From NCBI GenBank assembly GCA_964492615.1, contig CAZBKZ010000004.1, positions 1 to 64,000 of the forward strand: a stretch of 64,000 nucleotides of DNA, in the 5' to 3' direction. The translations under genes and the position numbers were made by a program. Below the pieces are notes generated by a model. That model ran no database searches. It was not told where the DNA came from and saw nothing but the letters and a program-made list of their open reading frames with translations. This DNA is from JAABTH01 sp964492615. Its GTDB lineage: Bacteria; Bacillota; Dethiobacteria; DTU022. The first letter of the stretch is position 1. Every line of letters begins with the position of its first letter. Shown piece by piece: positions 40,361-49,049 of this stretch.

Positions 40361-41767
40361 GTGCATATTATTGTAGTCGGAGGCGGCGGAGTCGGATATG
40401 AAGTGGCCCGAAACCTCTCGGAAAAGCAGCAGGATGTAGTAGTTATTGAAAAAAGTGAAATAAAAGCCAGGCGTTTCAGGGAATCACTTGACGTGATGGT
40501 TATTGAAGATAACGGTGCTAATGCTTCTGTCCTAGAACAGGCAGGCATTAAAGAAGCCGGTATGCTGATTGCCGTCACCCATTTAGATGAAATCAACATT
40601 ATCGCCTGCATGCTGGCCAAACAGTATGATGTGCCGATCACGGTATGTCGTATTCGTAATTCGGGCTATGCCGATGATACCTCAGTCCTTACACCAAAAC
40701 AGCTGGGTATAGATATAGTGATTAACCCGGAACTGGTCGCGGCAACTGAAATATCTAAAATGCTCCATTTCCCCGATGCCAGCGAGGTCGATTATTTTAA
40801 CCAGGGCAAGGTAATGATGTTGGCTGTAACAGTAGGCGCCGAGGCCGGAATTACCGGGGTGCCCCTGCATAAGCTGCCGCTGGGGCCCGACTGTATAGTG
40901 GTCGGCATAAGTGATACCGAGGGGAATTTTATTATTCCCGGGGGAAGAGACGTCATCGAGCCAGGGCAGAAAATATACCTGGTCGGTGAAAGCCGCACCC
41001 TGAAAAATATCAGTTCGCTGCTGCACCATGAGCAGACCAGGATTAGCAATGTTACCATTCTTGGAGGTGGGAAGATTGCTTACCGGCTGGCCAGGCTGCT
41101 TGAAGACAGTATGCAGTCTTTTAATGTAAAACTGATTGAAAAAGATGAGTCGCGCTGTGAGGATCTCTGTCGTGAACTCAAGAAGACTCTTGTTCTTCAG
41201 GGCGACACCAATGAGATAGCCATGCTGAAGGAAGAAGATACCGACCAGGCCGATGCGGTGATAGCTGCTACCGGTGATGACCGCAGCAATATAGTTGGCG
41301 CCCTGCTGGCCCGCCAGTTTGGGGTAAAAAAAATAATCTGCGAAGTGATGAAACCGCAGTATGTGCCGGTTTACAGCGCCCTGGGTATTGACAGTGTAAT
41401 TAATCCACGCCTGATGGCGGCTGCCCAGATCATCCGCCTGACCAGGCGTGAGGATGTGGTCTCCCTTTCAATACTTCAGAATGAAAAAGCGGAAATATCG
41501 GAAATAGTGCTGCCGGAAACGGCAAAAGTTGCCGGTAAAACCCTGGAAGAAGCCAACCTGCCCCGCGGTATGCTGATCGGTTCAATTGTGAGGGATGGAC
41601 AGGTGATTATCCCGAACGGCAACACTGTATTAACTCCGGGTGATCACATGGTTGTTTTCGCTGTTCCCAGGGCAGGCGCCAAGCTGGATCGTTACCTGGC
41701 TTCTAACAGTGGGGTTGAAGGAAGAGAGTCGCTGCGCAATAAAGTTGCCCATGTTGATGAAAAATAG
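40361..41767 (+). CDS. trkA: Trk potassium uptake regulator TrkA
   Basis: The 468-residue protein has two RCK halves. The first has VVGGGGVGYEVARNL and a TrkA-C domain (LPLGPDCIVVGI). The second has ILGGGKIAYRLARLL, GDTNEIAMLKEE and TGDDRSNIVGALLARQFG, then another TrkA-C. It binds NAD(H)/nucleotides on the cytoplasmic side and gates TrkH. GTG 40361 follows SD GGAAGGAAGG. The trkH gene starts 39 nt later. Confidence 0.95.
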   Translation: MHIIVVGGGGVGYEVARNLSEKQQDVVVIEKSEIKARRFRESLDVMVIEDNGANASVLEQAGIKEAGMLIAVTHLDEINIIACMLAKQYDVPITVCRIRNSGYADDTSVLTPKQLGIDIVINPELVAATEISKMLHFPDASEVDYFNQGKVMMLAVTVGAEAGITGVPLHKLPLGPDCIVVGISDTEGNFIIPGGRDVIEPGQKIYLVGESRTLKNISSLLHHEQTRISNVTILGGGKIAYRLARLLEDSMQSFNVKLIEKDESRCEDLCRELKKTLVLQGDTNEIAMLKEEDTDQADAVIAATGDDRSNIVGALLARQFGVKKIICEVMKPQYVPVYSALGIDSVINPRLMAAAQIIRLTRREDVVSLSILQNEKAEISEIVLPETAKVAGKTLEEANLPRGMLIGSIVRDGQVIIPNGNTVLTPGDHMVVFAVPRAGAKLDRYLASNSGVEGRESLRNKVAHVDEK

Positions 41768-41806
41768 CCTGTAATTACTAACAGATTCTCCAGCGGAGGG
41801 TTAATT

Positions 41807-43285
41807 TTGCGACAGTTTCGTCTTATATACCTGATCGGGATTATGCTGCTCTTTCTCGCCCTGACCATGGTCTTTTCCCTGTTGTGGTCGCTTTTCGAAC
41901 AGGGCCCCGACAGTCTCGCTTTTATTAAAGCAATTGTTATAACCGCGGTTACCGGTTTTTTGCTTTTCTGGTTTTCCGGATCGGCTAAAGAAAATCGCGA
42001 ACTGAGTATTGTTGAAAACTTTACCCTCGTTGCCCTGGCCTGGTTTATAGCCGGCATTTTTGGTGCGCTTCCCTATTATTTTTACGGTCTGTTTGAAGGC
42101 AGTTTTCTTGATGCTTTTTTCGAATCCGTATCGGGATTAACCACCACCGGGGCAACCCTGATTGAGGATATAGAGGTTTTACCCCGTGGGCTCCTGCTGT
42201 GGAGGGCATTTACCCAGTGGCTCGGGGGAATGGGGATTATTGTTCTCTTCCTGGCCATATTACCGCGTTTCGGGTTTCGCAGTATGACCATGTTTAAGGC
42301 CGAAATTCCCGGCCCTGTAGCTGAAAGAGTTGTCCCCCGGGTAGTTGAAACAGCCCGCCGTCTCTGGCTTATATATGTATCATTTACTGCTGTCCAGACC
42401 ATACTCCTGATGATCGTCGGTATAGGATTTTACGATTCTTTGGCCCACGCCCTTACCACCATGCCGACCGGTGGTTTTTCCACCTATAATGCCAGTGTTG
42501 CAGCCCTGAACAATCCCGCCGCTGAAATAATTATTACTCTTTTTATGCTTTTTGCCGGGGTTAACTTCGTCCTTTATTTCCGGCTAATCCGCGCCGATTT
42601 TTCTGTTTTTAAGAACCCCGAGCTGCGTTTTTACCTGCTGATTATTGCTGCAGCTATTGTTCTGGTTACTTATAATATTTATGGTGCAGCCGGGGGTAAT
42701 TTACCACTTGCCCTGAGACAGAGTGCTTTTCAGGTGGTTTCGATTACCACCACAACCGGTTACGCCACGGCAAATTATGATGCCTGGCCTCATTTCTCCC
42801 GTCTTTTGCTCCTGATGCTCATGTTTATCGGCGCCTGCGGAGGATCGACCGGAGGTTCGATGAAACAGGCCCGCTGGATGCTGATGATCAAGTATTCTTT
42901 CCGGGAGCTATACCGCATGGTACACCCTTCAGCAGTATCTTCAGTTAAGCTAGGCAATCAGTATATCGGTGAAGATGTTTTACGCCCTGTAATGGGTTTT
43001 GGCATTATTTACTTTGTATTAACAGCCGGGGCTGCCCTGTTGCTAACCCTGATGGGTCTTGATATATCTACTTCTTTTTCTGCTGTTGCGGCGACAATCG
43101 GTAATGTCGGACCAGGGCTTTCTGCAGTAGGCCCCATGCATACATACCAGATTGTTCCGGCAGCAGGCAGGCTGCTTCTGGCCGTGATGATGGTTGTCGG
43201 TCGTCTGGAGGTTTTTACTGTGCTGGTTATTTTCCTGCCCGAATCCCGGCGGCTTTGGATAAAAGCTTTTAGGGGGAGTAAATAA
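41807..43285 (+). CDS. trkH: Trk potassium channel subunit TrkH
   Basis: The 492-residue membrane protein shows the four M1-P-M2 repeats of the SKT superfamily, with pore loops such as SVSGLTTTGATL, TTMPTGGFSTYN, SITTTTGYATANYD and ATIGNVGPGLS. GGMGIIVLFLAILPRFG is a Trk/Ktr marker. TTG 41807 follows SD GGAGGG. With TrkA it forms the potassium uptake system. It ends one base before holA, which shows a continuous operon. Confidence 0.95.
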   Translation: MRQFRLIYLIGIMLLFLALTMVFSLLWSLFEQGPDSLAFIKAIVITAVTGFLLFWFSGSAKENRELSIVENFTLVALAWFIAGIFGALPYYFYGLFEGSFLDAFFESVSGLTTTGATLIEDIEVLPRGLLLWRAFTQWLGGMGIIVLFLAILPRFGFRSMTMFKAEIPGPVAERVVPRVVETARRLWLIYVSFTAVQTILLMIVGIGFYDSLAHALTTMPTGGFSTYNASVAALNNPAAEIIITLFMLFAGVNFVLYFRLIRADFSVFKNPELRFYLLIIAAAIVLVTYNIYGAAGGNLPLALRQSAFQVVSITTTTGYATANYDAWPHFSRLLLLMLMFIGACGGSTGGSMKQARWMLMIKYSFRELYRMVHPSAVSSVKLGNQYIGEDVLRPVMGFGIIYFVLTAGAALLLTLMGLDISTSFSAVAATIGNVGPGLSAVGPMHTYQIVPAAGRLLLAVMMVVGRLEVFTVLVIFLPESRRLWIKAFRGSK

Positions 43286-43286
43286 A

Positions 43287-44369
43287 ATGCAGGGCTACCA
43301 GTCTGTGATAAAACAGATCACTGCAGGACATTATGCTTCTTTATACCTTTTTTTCGGGGAAGAAAAATACCTCCAGGAAGAACTTATAACGCGTCTCGAA
43401 GAAGCTTTTCTCGGTGAAGAAAAAGAGTTAAACTGTGAAAAAATAGACGGTACAGAGCTTGCACTGGACCAGGTTCTCGAAAAGCTTGATGAAATCGGCC
43501 TTTTTAGCCGCCGACGGCTTATTATCCTGGAAAATCCCCCTTACCTGGTCCCACCCCGCAAAACTGACCGGGATGACTCTCCTGAAGAGCCGGAAAACAC
43601 AGTTTCAGCTGACCGGGATCGTATTGAAAGTCTCGAGCGTTACCTGCAAGATAAAGAACCGCATAACAGTGATGCTATACTTGTAATCACTACGCCTAAA
43701 GTCGACCGACGTAAAAAAATATTTAAATTAATTGATCAAAAAGGTGTTGCTGTTGAGTGTAATCAGCTCAAAGGAGAGCTGCTGAGCGGGTGGATTAATA
43801 ATAAAGTGAAAACCCTTGGTAAAAGCATTAGCCGTGAGGCGTTAGACAGGCTTCTTATGGCTGAAGATCACAACCTGCACTACCTCTCCACTGAGCTGGA
43901 GAAATATGCTCTCTTCCTGGGCGAGCATGAGCATCAAATAAATGGTGCTGTTGTTGACCGTCTTTTTTCCGGCGATATTCAGGGTGATGTATTCAAATTA
44001 GCGGATGCGCTGGCTGGAAACAACCTCGTTGAAGCAGATCGCCTGCTTACCATGCTCCTCGGCAGGCGCGAAAAAGCGCTGCAAATTTTTTTCATGCTGG
44101 TGCGTCATTACCGTTTACTGCTTAAAACCCGCTGCCTGCTGGATGAAGGGCTGCCTCAATCGCAATTTCCGGCTGTTCTTGAAGTGCAGCATTTTGTTGC
44201 CCGTCGTTTACGTGAGCAGGCGGTGCTCTTTGACAGGAAAACTCTTGAGGAAGCGATGATTGTTCTCCAGTCAACAGACAGCAAAATCAAAACAGGTAAG
44301 GTCGAACCTATACAGGCTCTTTACCTGCTAATTAACCGGATCGTTTACCTGCAGCTTGTAACAGTATAA
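43287..44369 (+). CDS. holA: DNA polymerase III delta subunit
   Basis: The 360-residue protein is HolA, the clamp-loader wrench that opens the beta ring. It has YLFFGEEKYLQEELI at the start, LFSRRRLIIL, a non-ATP-binding AAA core and the C-terminal collar region (FFMLVRHYRLLLKTR). ATG 43287 follows a GGGGGAG SD within the trkH end. In Firmicutes holA faces rpsT; here two extra genes lie between them. Length fits the family. Confidence 0.93.
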   Translation: MQGYQSVIKQITAGHYASLYLFFGEEKYLQEELITRLEEAFLGEEKELNCEKIDGTELALDQVLEKLDEIGLFSRRRLIILENPPYLVPPRKTDRDDSPEEPENTVSADRDRIESLERYLQDKEPHNSDAILVITTPKVDRRKKIFKLIDQKGVAVECNQLKGELLSGWINNKVKTLGKSISREALDRLLMAEDHNLHYLSTELEKYALFLGEHEHQINGAVVDRLFSGDIQGDVFKLADALAGNNLVEADRLLTMLLGRREKALQIFFMLVRHYRLLLKTRCLLDEGLPQSQFPAVLEVQHFVARRLREQAVLFDRKTLEEAMIVLQSTDSKIKTGKVEPIQALYLLINRIVYLQLVTV

Positions 44370-44404
44370 GCAAAATCTTTTATCAGGAGAAAGGAGTTGG
44401 CCCG

Positions 44405-44941
44405 ATGGATCTGAAACCGGGAGTAAGCAGGCAAAATTTGTTAAATGATGTTTATAACCGTGCATCAGAACTCGAACAGCGGTATTACGGTTGTGCCCAG
44501 TGTTTGATTGCTTCTATTCAGGATTTTTTTCCTTTAAACGGGGCTTTGTTTAAAGCATCCACTTCTTTTTCAGGTGGTTTTGCCTCAACGATTGAGGGCA
44601 CCTGCGGGGCGCTGACAGGTGGCATAATGGTTCTCAGCTACTTTTTTGGCCGTTCCCGTGAAGAATTTGCCGATATCAGCCTGCTCAGAAAACCCGGCCC
44701 CCTGGTTCGTGTCTATTGGGACCGTTTCCGCAAGAAATACGGAGGAGATACCTGCAGGGAAGTGCAAATGTACCTTTTCGGCAGTGCTTACCAGTTTTTG
44801 GACAATGAAGAGTACATCGCTTACGAGGAAGCAGGCGGGCATAAGGATAAATGTCCCGATGTGGTAGGCAGGAGCGCTGTATGGCTGGCAGAACTGTTAC
44901 TTGATAATAATGTTCCAACTATTAGAAGGCAGAGCCAGTAA
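44405..44941 (+). CDS. C_GCAxxG_C_C family Cys-rich protein
   Basis: The 178-residue protein matches the C_GCAxxG_C_C family (redox or metal-binding, function unknown): YGCAQCLIASIQDFF, then FASTIEGTCGALTGGIMVL, a DTCREVQ Cys and a final KCPDVVGRSAVWLAELLL. The conserved Cys set is complete, apart from a Cys in place of the last Gly of GCAxxG. Such proteins often occur in anaerobes next to redox genes. SD AAAGGAG precedes ATG 44405. It lies between holA and a transglutaminase gene, an unusual place. Confidence 0.85.
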   Translation: MDLKPGVSRQNLLNDVYNRASELEQRYYGCAQCLIASIQDFFPLNGALFKASTSFSGGFASTIEGTCGALTGGIMVLSYFFGRSREEFADISLLRKPGPLVRVYWDRFRKKYGGDTCREVQMYLFGSAYQFLDNEEYIAYEEAGGHKDKCPDVVGRSAVWLAELLLDNNVPTIRRQSQ

Positions 44942-44996
44942 TAATTGAGATTTTACTAAAATACCTTGCCTCGTTTCAGAAAGCAGGTAGCTTAAT

Positions 44997-46091
44997 GTGA
45001 AAAGATTAATTGCCGTTCTTTCTATCCTTGTTGTACTGCTGTTCTTTACCCTTTTTTCAGTAATTAATGAAAGAGAAGGCTTAATAGCGCTGCCTGTAAA
45101 TGTGGAAGGGTTGTTTTCCTCTGCTGACGAGAGGGCAAAAACCAGGGAGCTTATATTTCCTGTTTCTGCAGATGATGAACAGCAAAATGAGCGCATTATT
45201 TCCCTTGCCGCGGAGATTACAGCAAACCTGGATAGCGAATACGCAAAACTGGAAGCAATTTATGACTGGATTACCACCAATATCGATTACGACCTGGAAA
45301 AAGCGGCCAACCTTTCAGCTTATGGTTCCGGGGCCGAATATGTTCTCGATAAAGGTAGCGGAGTATGCCATGATTATGCCGAACTGGCCCTTGCTCTTTT
45401 AGCTGCTTCCGGAATTGAAGCTGAATACCGGCGTGGCGAAGTGATGATCGGGGAAGGCGAAACAGAGCTTCATGCCTGGAATGAAGCAACTGCCGATGGC
45501 GTGCGTTATGCCCTGGATACTACATGGGGAGCGGGGTTTATGCTAGATGATAAATCAGCATATATTCGCATGCCGAGGAGGATTTACCTGACCACTCCCG
45601 CAGAGCTGGCCAGGCTGCACAGCGATCCCTTATACAAACAGGAGCAGGAGGAGGCATACATGAGGAAGGTAAATGCCGCCGAACCGCTAAGCCCCCTTCC
45701 CGGCCTGGAGCAGGAGCTACTTGCCCTTTTCAACAGTTACAGGGTGGAAAAAGGCTTGAACCTTTTAAATGAAGAAAAAGAACTGCTTGAACTGGCCCGC
45801 AGTCATGCCGCAGAATATGCCGGGTTGGTATGCAGCGGGGAGAAAATAGACCTGGAAAAACTGGGCAAAGAGTTAGGTGAAGCAGCTCCCGCTTTAAAGG
45901 CCCGTTCTGCAGGTATGTATGTGCTTGTTAAATGGCTCTATCCGGCACAGGCTGCAGAAGATATTTATGAAGATGTTTTGGACGAACTTTCTGCTTCTTT
46001 GCATGACAGTCGCTGGCAGGCTCTTACCACCGGCGTGGTTCGCAAGGGCGACCTGTTGATTGTGGTTAATCTCTTCCTGGAATACAGGTAG
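44997..46091 (+). CDS. Secreted transglutaminase-like plus CAP-like protein
   Basis: The 364-residue protein has an N-terminal membrane anchor or signal (about 4-24). A transglutaminase-like domain follows with catalytic Cys124 (SGVCHDYAE), His159 (LHAWNE) and Asp174 (ALDTTWGAG). A second domain of about 120 residues at the C-terminus (LLALFNSYRVEKGLNLL, ELARSHAAEYA) resembles the CAP/SCP fold, though part of it looks degenerate. It probably acts on peptides or the wall outside the membrane. GTG 44997 has only a weak SD. It converges with rpsT. Confidence 0.8.
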   Translation: MKRLIAVLSILVVLLFFTLFSVINEREGLIALPVNVEGLFSSADERAKTRELIFPVSADDEQQNERIISLAAEITANLDSEYAKLEAIYDWITTNIDYDLEKAANLSAYGSGAEYVLDKGSGVCHDYAELALALLAASGIEAEYRRGEVMIGEGETELHAWNEATADGVRYALDTTWGAGFMLDDKSAYIRMPRRIYLTTPAELARLHSDPLYKQEQEEAYMRKVNAAEPLSPLPGLEQELLALFNSYRVEKGLNLLNEEKELLELARSHAAEYAGLVCSGEKIDLEKLGKELGEAAPALKARSAGMYVLVKWLYPAQAAEDIYEDVLDELSASLHDSRWQALTTGVVRKGDLLIVVNLFLEYR

Positions 46092-46094
46092 CAA

Positions 46095-46127
46095 AACGGC
46101 CTTTTTCACTAAAGAAATAAGGCCGTT
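46095..46127. terminator. Shared hairpin between transglutaminase gene and rpsT
   Basis: AACGGCC (46095-46101) and GGCCGTT (46121-46127) pair across a 19-nt AT-rich loop. On the minus strand the stem runs into TTTTG, so it is the better fit as the rpsT terminator. Confidence 0.55.
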
Positions 46128-46159
46128 GCTTATATACGTGATAGTTATACAGTTGCTAT

Positions 46160-46429
46160 TTAAACCGCCATGTTTTTATTAAGCATCCGGTTCAGGCGCG
46201 ATTTTTTTCTTGCTGCATTATTTTTATGAACGACACCTTTTGCCGCAGCTTTGTCGATTTGGCGGACAGCGGTGTTCATTTTAACCCTGGCTTCTTCGAC
46301 ATCTCCGCTCTGCAGTGACTCTTCAAAGCGGCGAATAGAAGTTTTCAACATACTCTTGATGCGGCGGTTACGATTTTCGCGGGTAATATTTTGCCTGGCT
46401 CGTTTGGCTGCTGATTTAATATTGGGCAA
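46160..46429 (-). CDS. rpsT: 30S ribosomal protein S20
   Basis: The 89-residue protein starts MPNIKSAAKRARQNITRENRNRR, the S20 pattern, and is Lys/Arg-rich throughout; it binds 16S rRNA early in 30S assembly. The frame opens at TTG 46438, but that codon touches SD GGAAGGAGG. TTG 46429 is spaced 9 nt from it and matches the normal S20 N-terminus, so it is chosen. Promoter TTGATT-17-TAATAT lies upstream on the minus strand. Confidence 0.95.
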   Translation of the reverse strand: MPNIKSAAKRARQNITRENRNRRIKSMLKTSIRRFEESLQSGDVEEARVKMNTAVRQIDKAAAKGVVHKNNAARKKSRLNRMLNKNMAV

Positions 46430-46468
46430 AGTATTCAACCTCCTTCCCCTGTGCTCTACAACATTAAA

Positions 46469-46497
46469 ATATTACCACCGTTGTTATAAAAAATCAA
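46469..46497 (-). promoter_or_regulatory. Promoter of rpsT
   Basis: On the minus strand: -35 TTGATT (complement of 46492-46497), 17-nt spacer, -10 TAATAT (complement of 46469-46474). Confidence 0.7.
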
Positions 46498-46524
46498 GTC
46501 CAAATAGAAAAACAGGGGAAAATT

Positions 46525-46576
46525 CCTGCTTCAGTCAATCTTTGGAAGGATTAAATAGATCAATAGCGAAACAATT
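46525..46576. repeat. Left 52-nt direct repeat flanking the FecR-FHA gene
   Basis: This copy matches the one at 48892-48943 in 46 of 52 positions, with an identical first 25 nt (from CCTGCTTCAG to TTTGGAAGG). It lies 137 nt before the gene. The rest of the 274-nt gap to rpsT shows only the rpsT promoter and weak AT-rich sequence, including TATAAT at 46679. Confidence 0.85.
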
Positions 46577-46712
46577 CAAATAGAAATAATTTTCAGGCTG
46601 TAAATCTGCATTTTGAGGTCGGATCAGCTCAGTCTGGTGCTATATAGCGTCGTAGCTTATTCATAACGGAAATGAAAACTATAATTTTTCTGGGCGAAAG
46701 AGGCGCATTAGC

Positions 46713-48830
46713 ATGAAAACATGCTCAAAAGTATTTCTCTTGGTTCTGCTGCTAATATTTGTCACCCTGCAAACGTCAGGGGCAATCCTGGCGAATTCCG
46801 GAATATTTGATCGCCCTTACGTTAAAATCAATTATAATGTTACTGGCGCAACCTTGGTAAATTTTGAGGAAACTATTGCCCATACAACTTCCCGCCATTA
46901 TGAGGGGCAACTAGGCAGCGGTACGCTCCAGGTATCAGGAAGTGTATGGTACAATCCCTACAACAGTAATATTATTACTGTAAGGGTAATGGCCGGGGAT
47001 AAAAGCAACGAGCAAATATTTGAATATAGCGATACAACTCACGGTAAAGAAGGAATAACCCAGTCTTTTAATGTAGCAGTTGAGATCCCTGAAGACGCAG
47101 TTTCAGGGAGTTTTATAATCAGCCATACCGGTAATTCACCTTATGGAAGTAGAACTGTGCTTGTCTCCGGTCAGTTATCCCGACCCGGCAGGCAGGAAAC
47201 ACCTGAACAGGCACTGCCCGACGAGCCGGAAGTTATACAGGTTACCGCTTTAAAAATTACGAACTGTCCGGGCCAATTAAACATTGGAGAAAGTATTCAG
47301 TTGATGGCCGGGATTTCTCCATCTAACGCGACGAACAAAAAGGTTAACTGGAGTGTCGACAGCCAGGATATAGCCACAATTCAACCAAACGGCATCATAA
47401 TACCCAGGGCCGAGGGTATAATTACAATTACGGCCACCTCTGCTCAAAACCCAAAGATACAGGATCAATGCCGGATAACCATTAATGAACCGGAAGAAGA
47501 TGCTCCAACCATTACAATCACCAATTGTTCCGATCAACTAAGTGTTGGAGATAAGGGAAAGTTCGAAGCAGCAGTTAATCCCACCCAGGACTCCAAAGGA
47601 AAAGACTGGCGAATAGGTTGGATTGTCGACAACCCAAATCTTATGAATATCAACAATGATACCGGTGTTTATGAAACAATAAAGCCCGGCCAGGTCACTG
47701 TTACTGCTTTTCTGCATGAGAAATCAATGGTCCAGGCGTACTGCATAGCTACGATTAATGAATTACAGGTTGTTCCTGAGCCGGCACCTGATCTGCCGCC
47801 ACCAAGCGAACCATCGGTAGCGGCTACTGGTGAATCGTCGATGGCTGAACCACCTGCTGATGATCATATTAGGTCGAAGTGGAACCAACCGGGATGGTTA
47901 GAAGAACAAATAGATTCTGTCATTAAGGAAAACGAAAGATTAGGCATAAGTGGATCAGAGATCGATGCAGGGGTAAGATTTAATGATATCAAAGGCGAAG
48001 TATGGGTTATATTCAATGACGGTGGGACAGGATATCTAGCTGATTTAGATATGGAACTATGTGAAGGTGATATAATTATAACGTATGAAGATTCTGAGGC
48101 TTTGCTTGTTTTATCAGATATGAGTACTTTTAAAATGCAGCCTTACACAATTTTAGTTTTAGATAATCCTCGCGGAGAGGCTAACATGTGTAAACTTGTT
48201 TGGGGAAATATTAAGGCTAATTTTAAGCGTATGCTTGAAGATGGCTCTATGAATGTTACTATGAATCAAGCCGTCGCGGGTATCAGGGGAACTACTTTCT
48301 GGTTGAGAGAAACCGGCGAAGAATCTACTGTGTGGGTTGAAGAAGGAACTGTCCTTTTTACGCATAAAAATACCGGCGTATCTGAACTTGTCAGTGGCGG
48401 TTTCATGGCTTGGGCAACTGAAGATAGCCTGTTTATGAAACCATTTGACGAAAATTTTAGCCCTGTTGGCGACCTGCAAAAAGCAACACCCCGGGCAATT
48501 TATTTTCTGGTCCCTGCTTTCTTGGCAGCCCTGGGTTTATTAGGTGTAGCGCTATATCGTTTTCGAACAGTGCCTACTATAACAACGATAACAATCGGTC
48601 GTGATCCAGGCAATAATTTTATTCTAGATGATCCCAAAGTCTCAAGAGTTCATGCCGAGATCAAGTACAAATCAGGCCGTTACTGGTTAACTGACTTTGA
48701 CAGCTCTAACGGTACAAAAGTAAACGGAAGCCCCGTTCAGGGGTCAGTTGAGCTTAAACCTGCCTCAGAAGTAAGCTTCGGTAACTCAAGCTTCTATTTC
48801 GATGGTAAAAACCTGCTTCCTAATAAGTAA
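46713..48830 (+). CDS. Ig-like/FecR/FHA transmembrane protein
   Basis: The 705-residue protein has an unusual order. A signal peptide (about 1-27) is followed by a beta-rich domain to 155 and two BIG2-type Ig-like domains (about 176-258 and 266-350). A Pro/Glu linker leads to a FecR-like domain (about 425-560; MNVTMNQAVAGIRGTTFWL). One membrane helix (about 596-615) leads to a cytoplasmic FHA domain (625-700) with GRDPGNNFILDDPKVSRVHAE and SSNGTKVNG. FHA binds phosphothreonine, so it could pass an outside signal to Ser/Thr phosphorylation. AT-richer than its neighbours and flanked by direct repeats, it looks acquired. No clear SD before ATG 46713. Confidence 0.8.
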   Translation: MKTCSKVFLLVLLLIFVTLQTSGAILANSGIFDRPYVKINYNVTGATLVNFEETIAHTTSRHYEGQLGSGTLQVSGSVWYNPYNSNIITVRVMAGDKSNEQIFEYSDTTHGKEGITQSFNVAVEIPEDAVSGSFIISHTGNSPYGSRTVLVSGQLSRPGRQETPEQALPDEPEVIQVTALKITNCPGQLNIGESIQLMAGISPSNATNKKVNWSVDSQDIATIQPNGIIIPRAEGIITITATSAQNPKIQDQCRITINEPEEDAPTITITNCSDQLSVGDKGKFEAAVNPTQDSKGKDWRIGWIVDNPNLMNINNDTGVYETIKPGQVTVTAFLHEKSMVQAYCIATINELQVVPEPAPDLPPPSEPSVAATGESSMAEPPADDHIRSKWNQPGWLEEQIDSVIKENERLGISGSEIDAGVRFNDIKGEVWVIFNDGGTGYLADLDMELCEGDIIITYEDSEALLVLSDMSTFKMQPYTILVLDNPRGEANMCKLVWGNIKANFKRMLEDGSMNVTMNQAVAGIRGTTFWLRETGEESTVWVEEGTVLFTHKNTGVSELVSGGFMAWATEDSLFMKPFDENFSPVGDLQKATPRAIYFLVPAFLAALGLLGVALYRFRTVPTITTITIGRDPGNNFILDDPKVSRVHAEIKYKSGRYWLTDFDSSNGTKVNGSPVQGSVELKPASEVSFGNSSFYFDGKNLLPNK

Positions 48831-48891
48831 TTTTCATGGCGATGAATACTCACAGAGAAGTTAACACCATACAGGAAAAAATGTGCATATC

Positions 48892-48943
48892 CCTGCTTCA
48901 GTCAATCTTTGGAAGGGTTAAATTGATCTTTAGCGAAATAGTT
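48892..48943. repeat. Right 52-nt direct repeat flanking the FecR-FHA gene
   Basis: Second copy of the 46525-46576 repeat in the same orientation, 61 nt after the gene. Six mismatches, none in the first 25 nt. The two copies bracket a segment of about 2.4 kb. Confidence 0.85.
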
Positions 48944-49049
48944 AAAGTCATTTGTTATTTGAGTGATGACAGGTTAATGTGCAGTAATAATCGCCTTTAG
49001 TTGGCAGTAATTATAACCCTGCAGCGGCACCCGGAGAGGAGGGGTTGGA

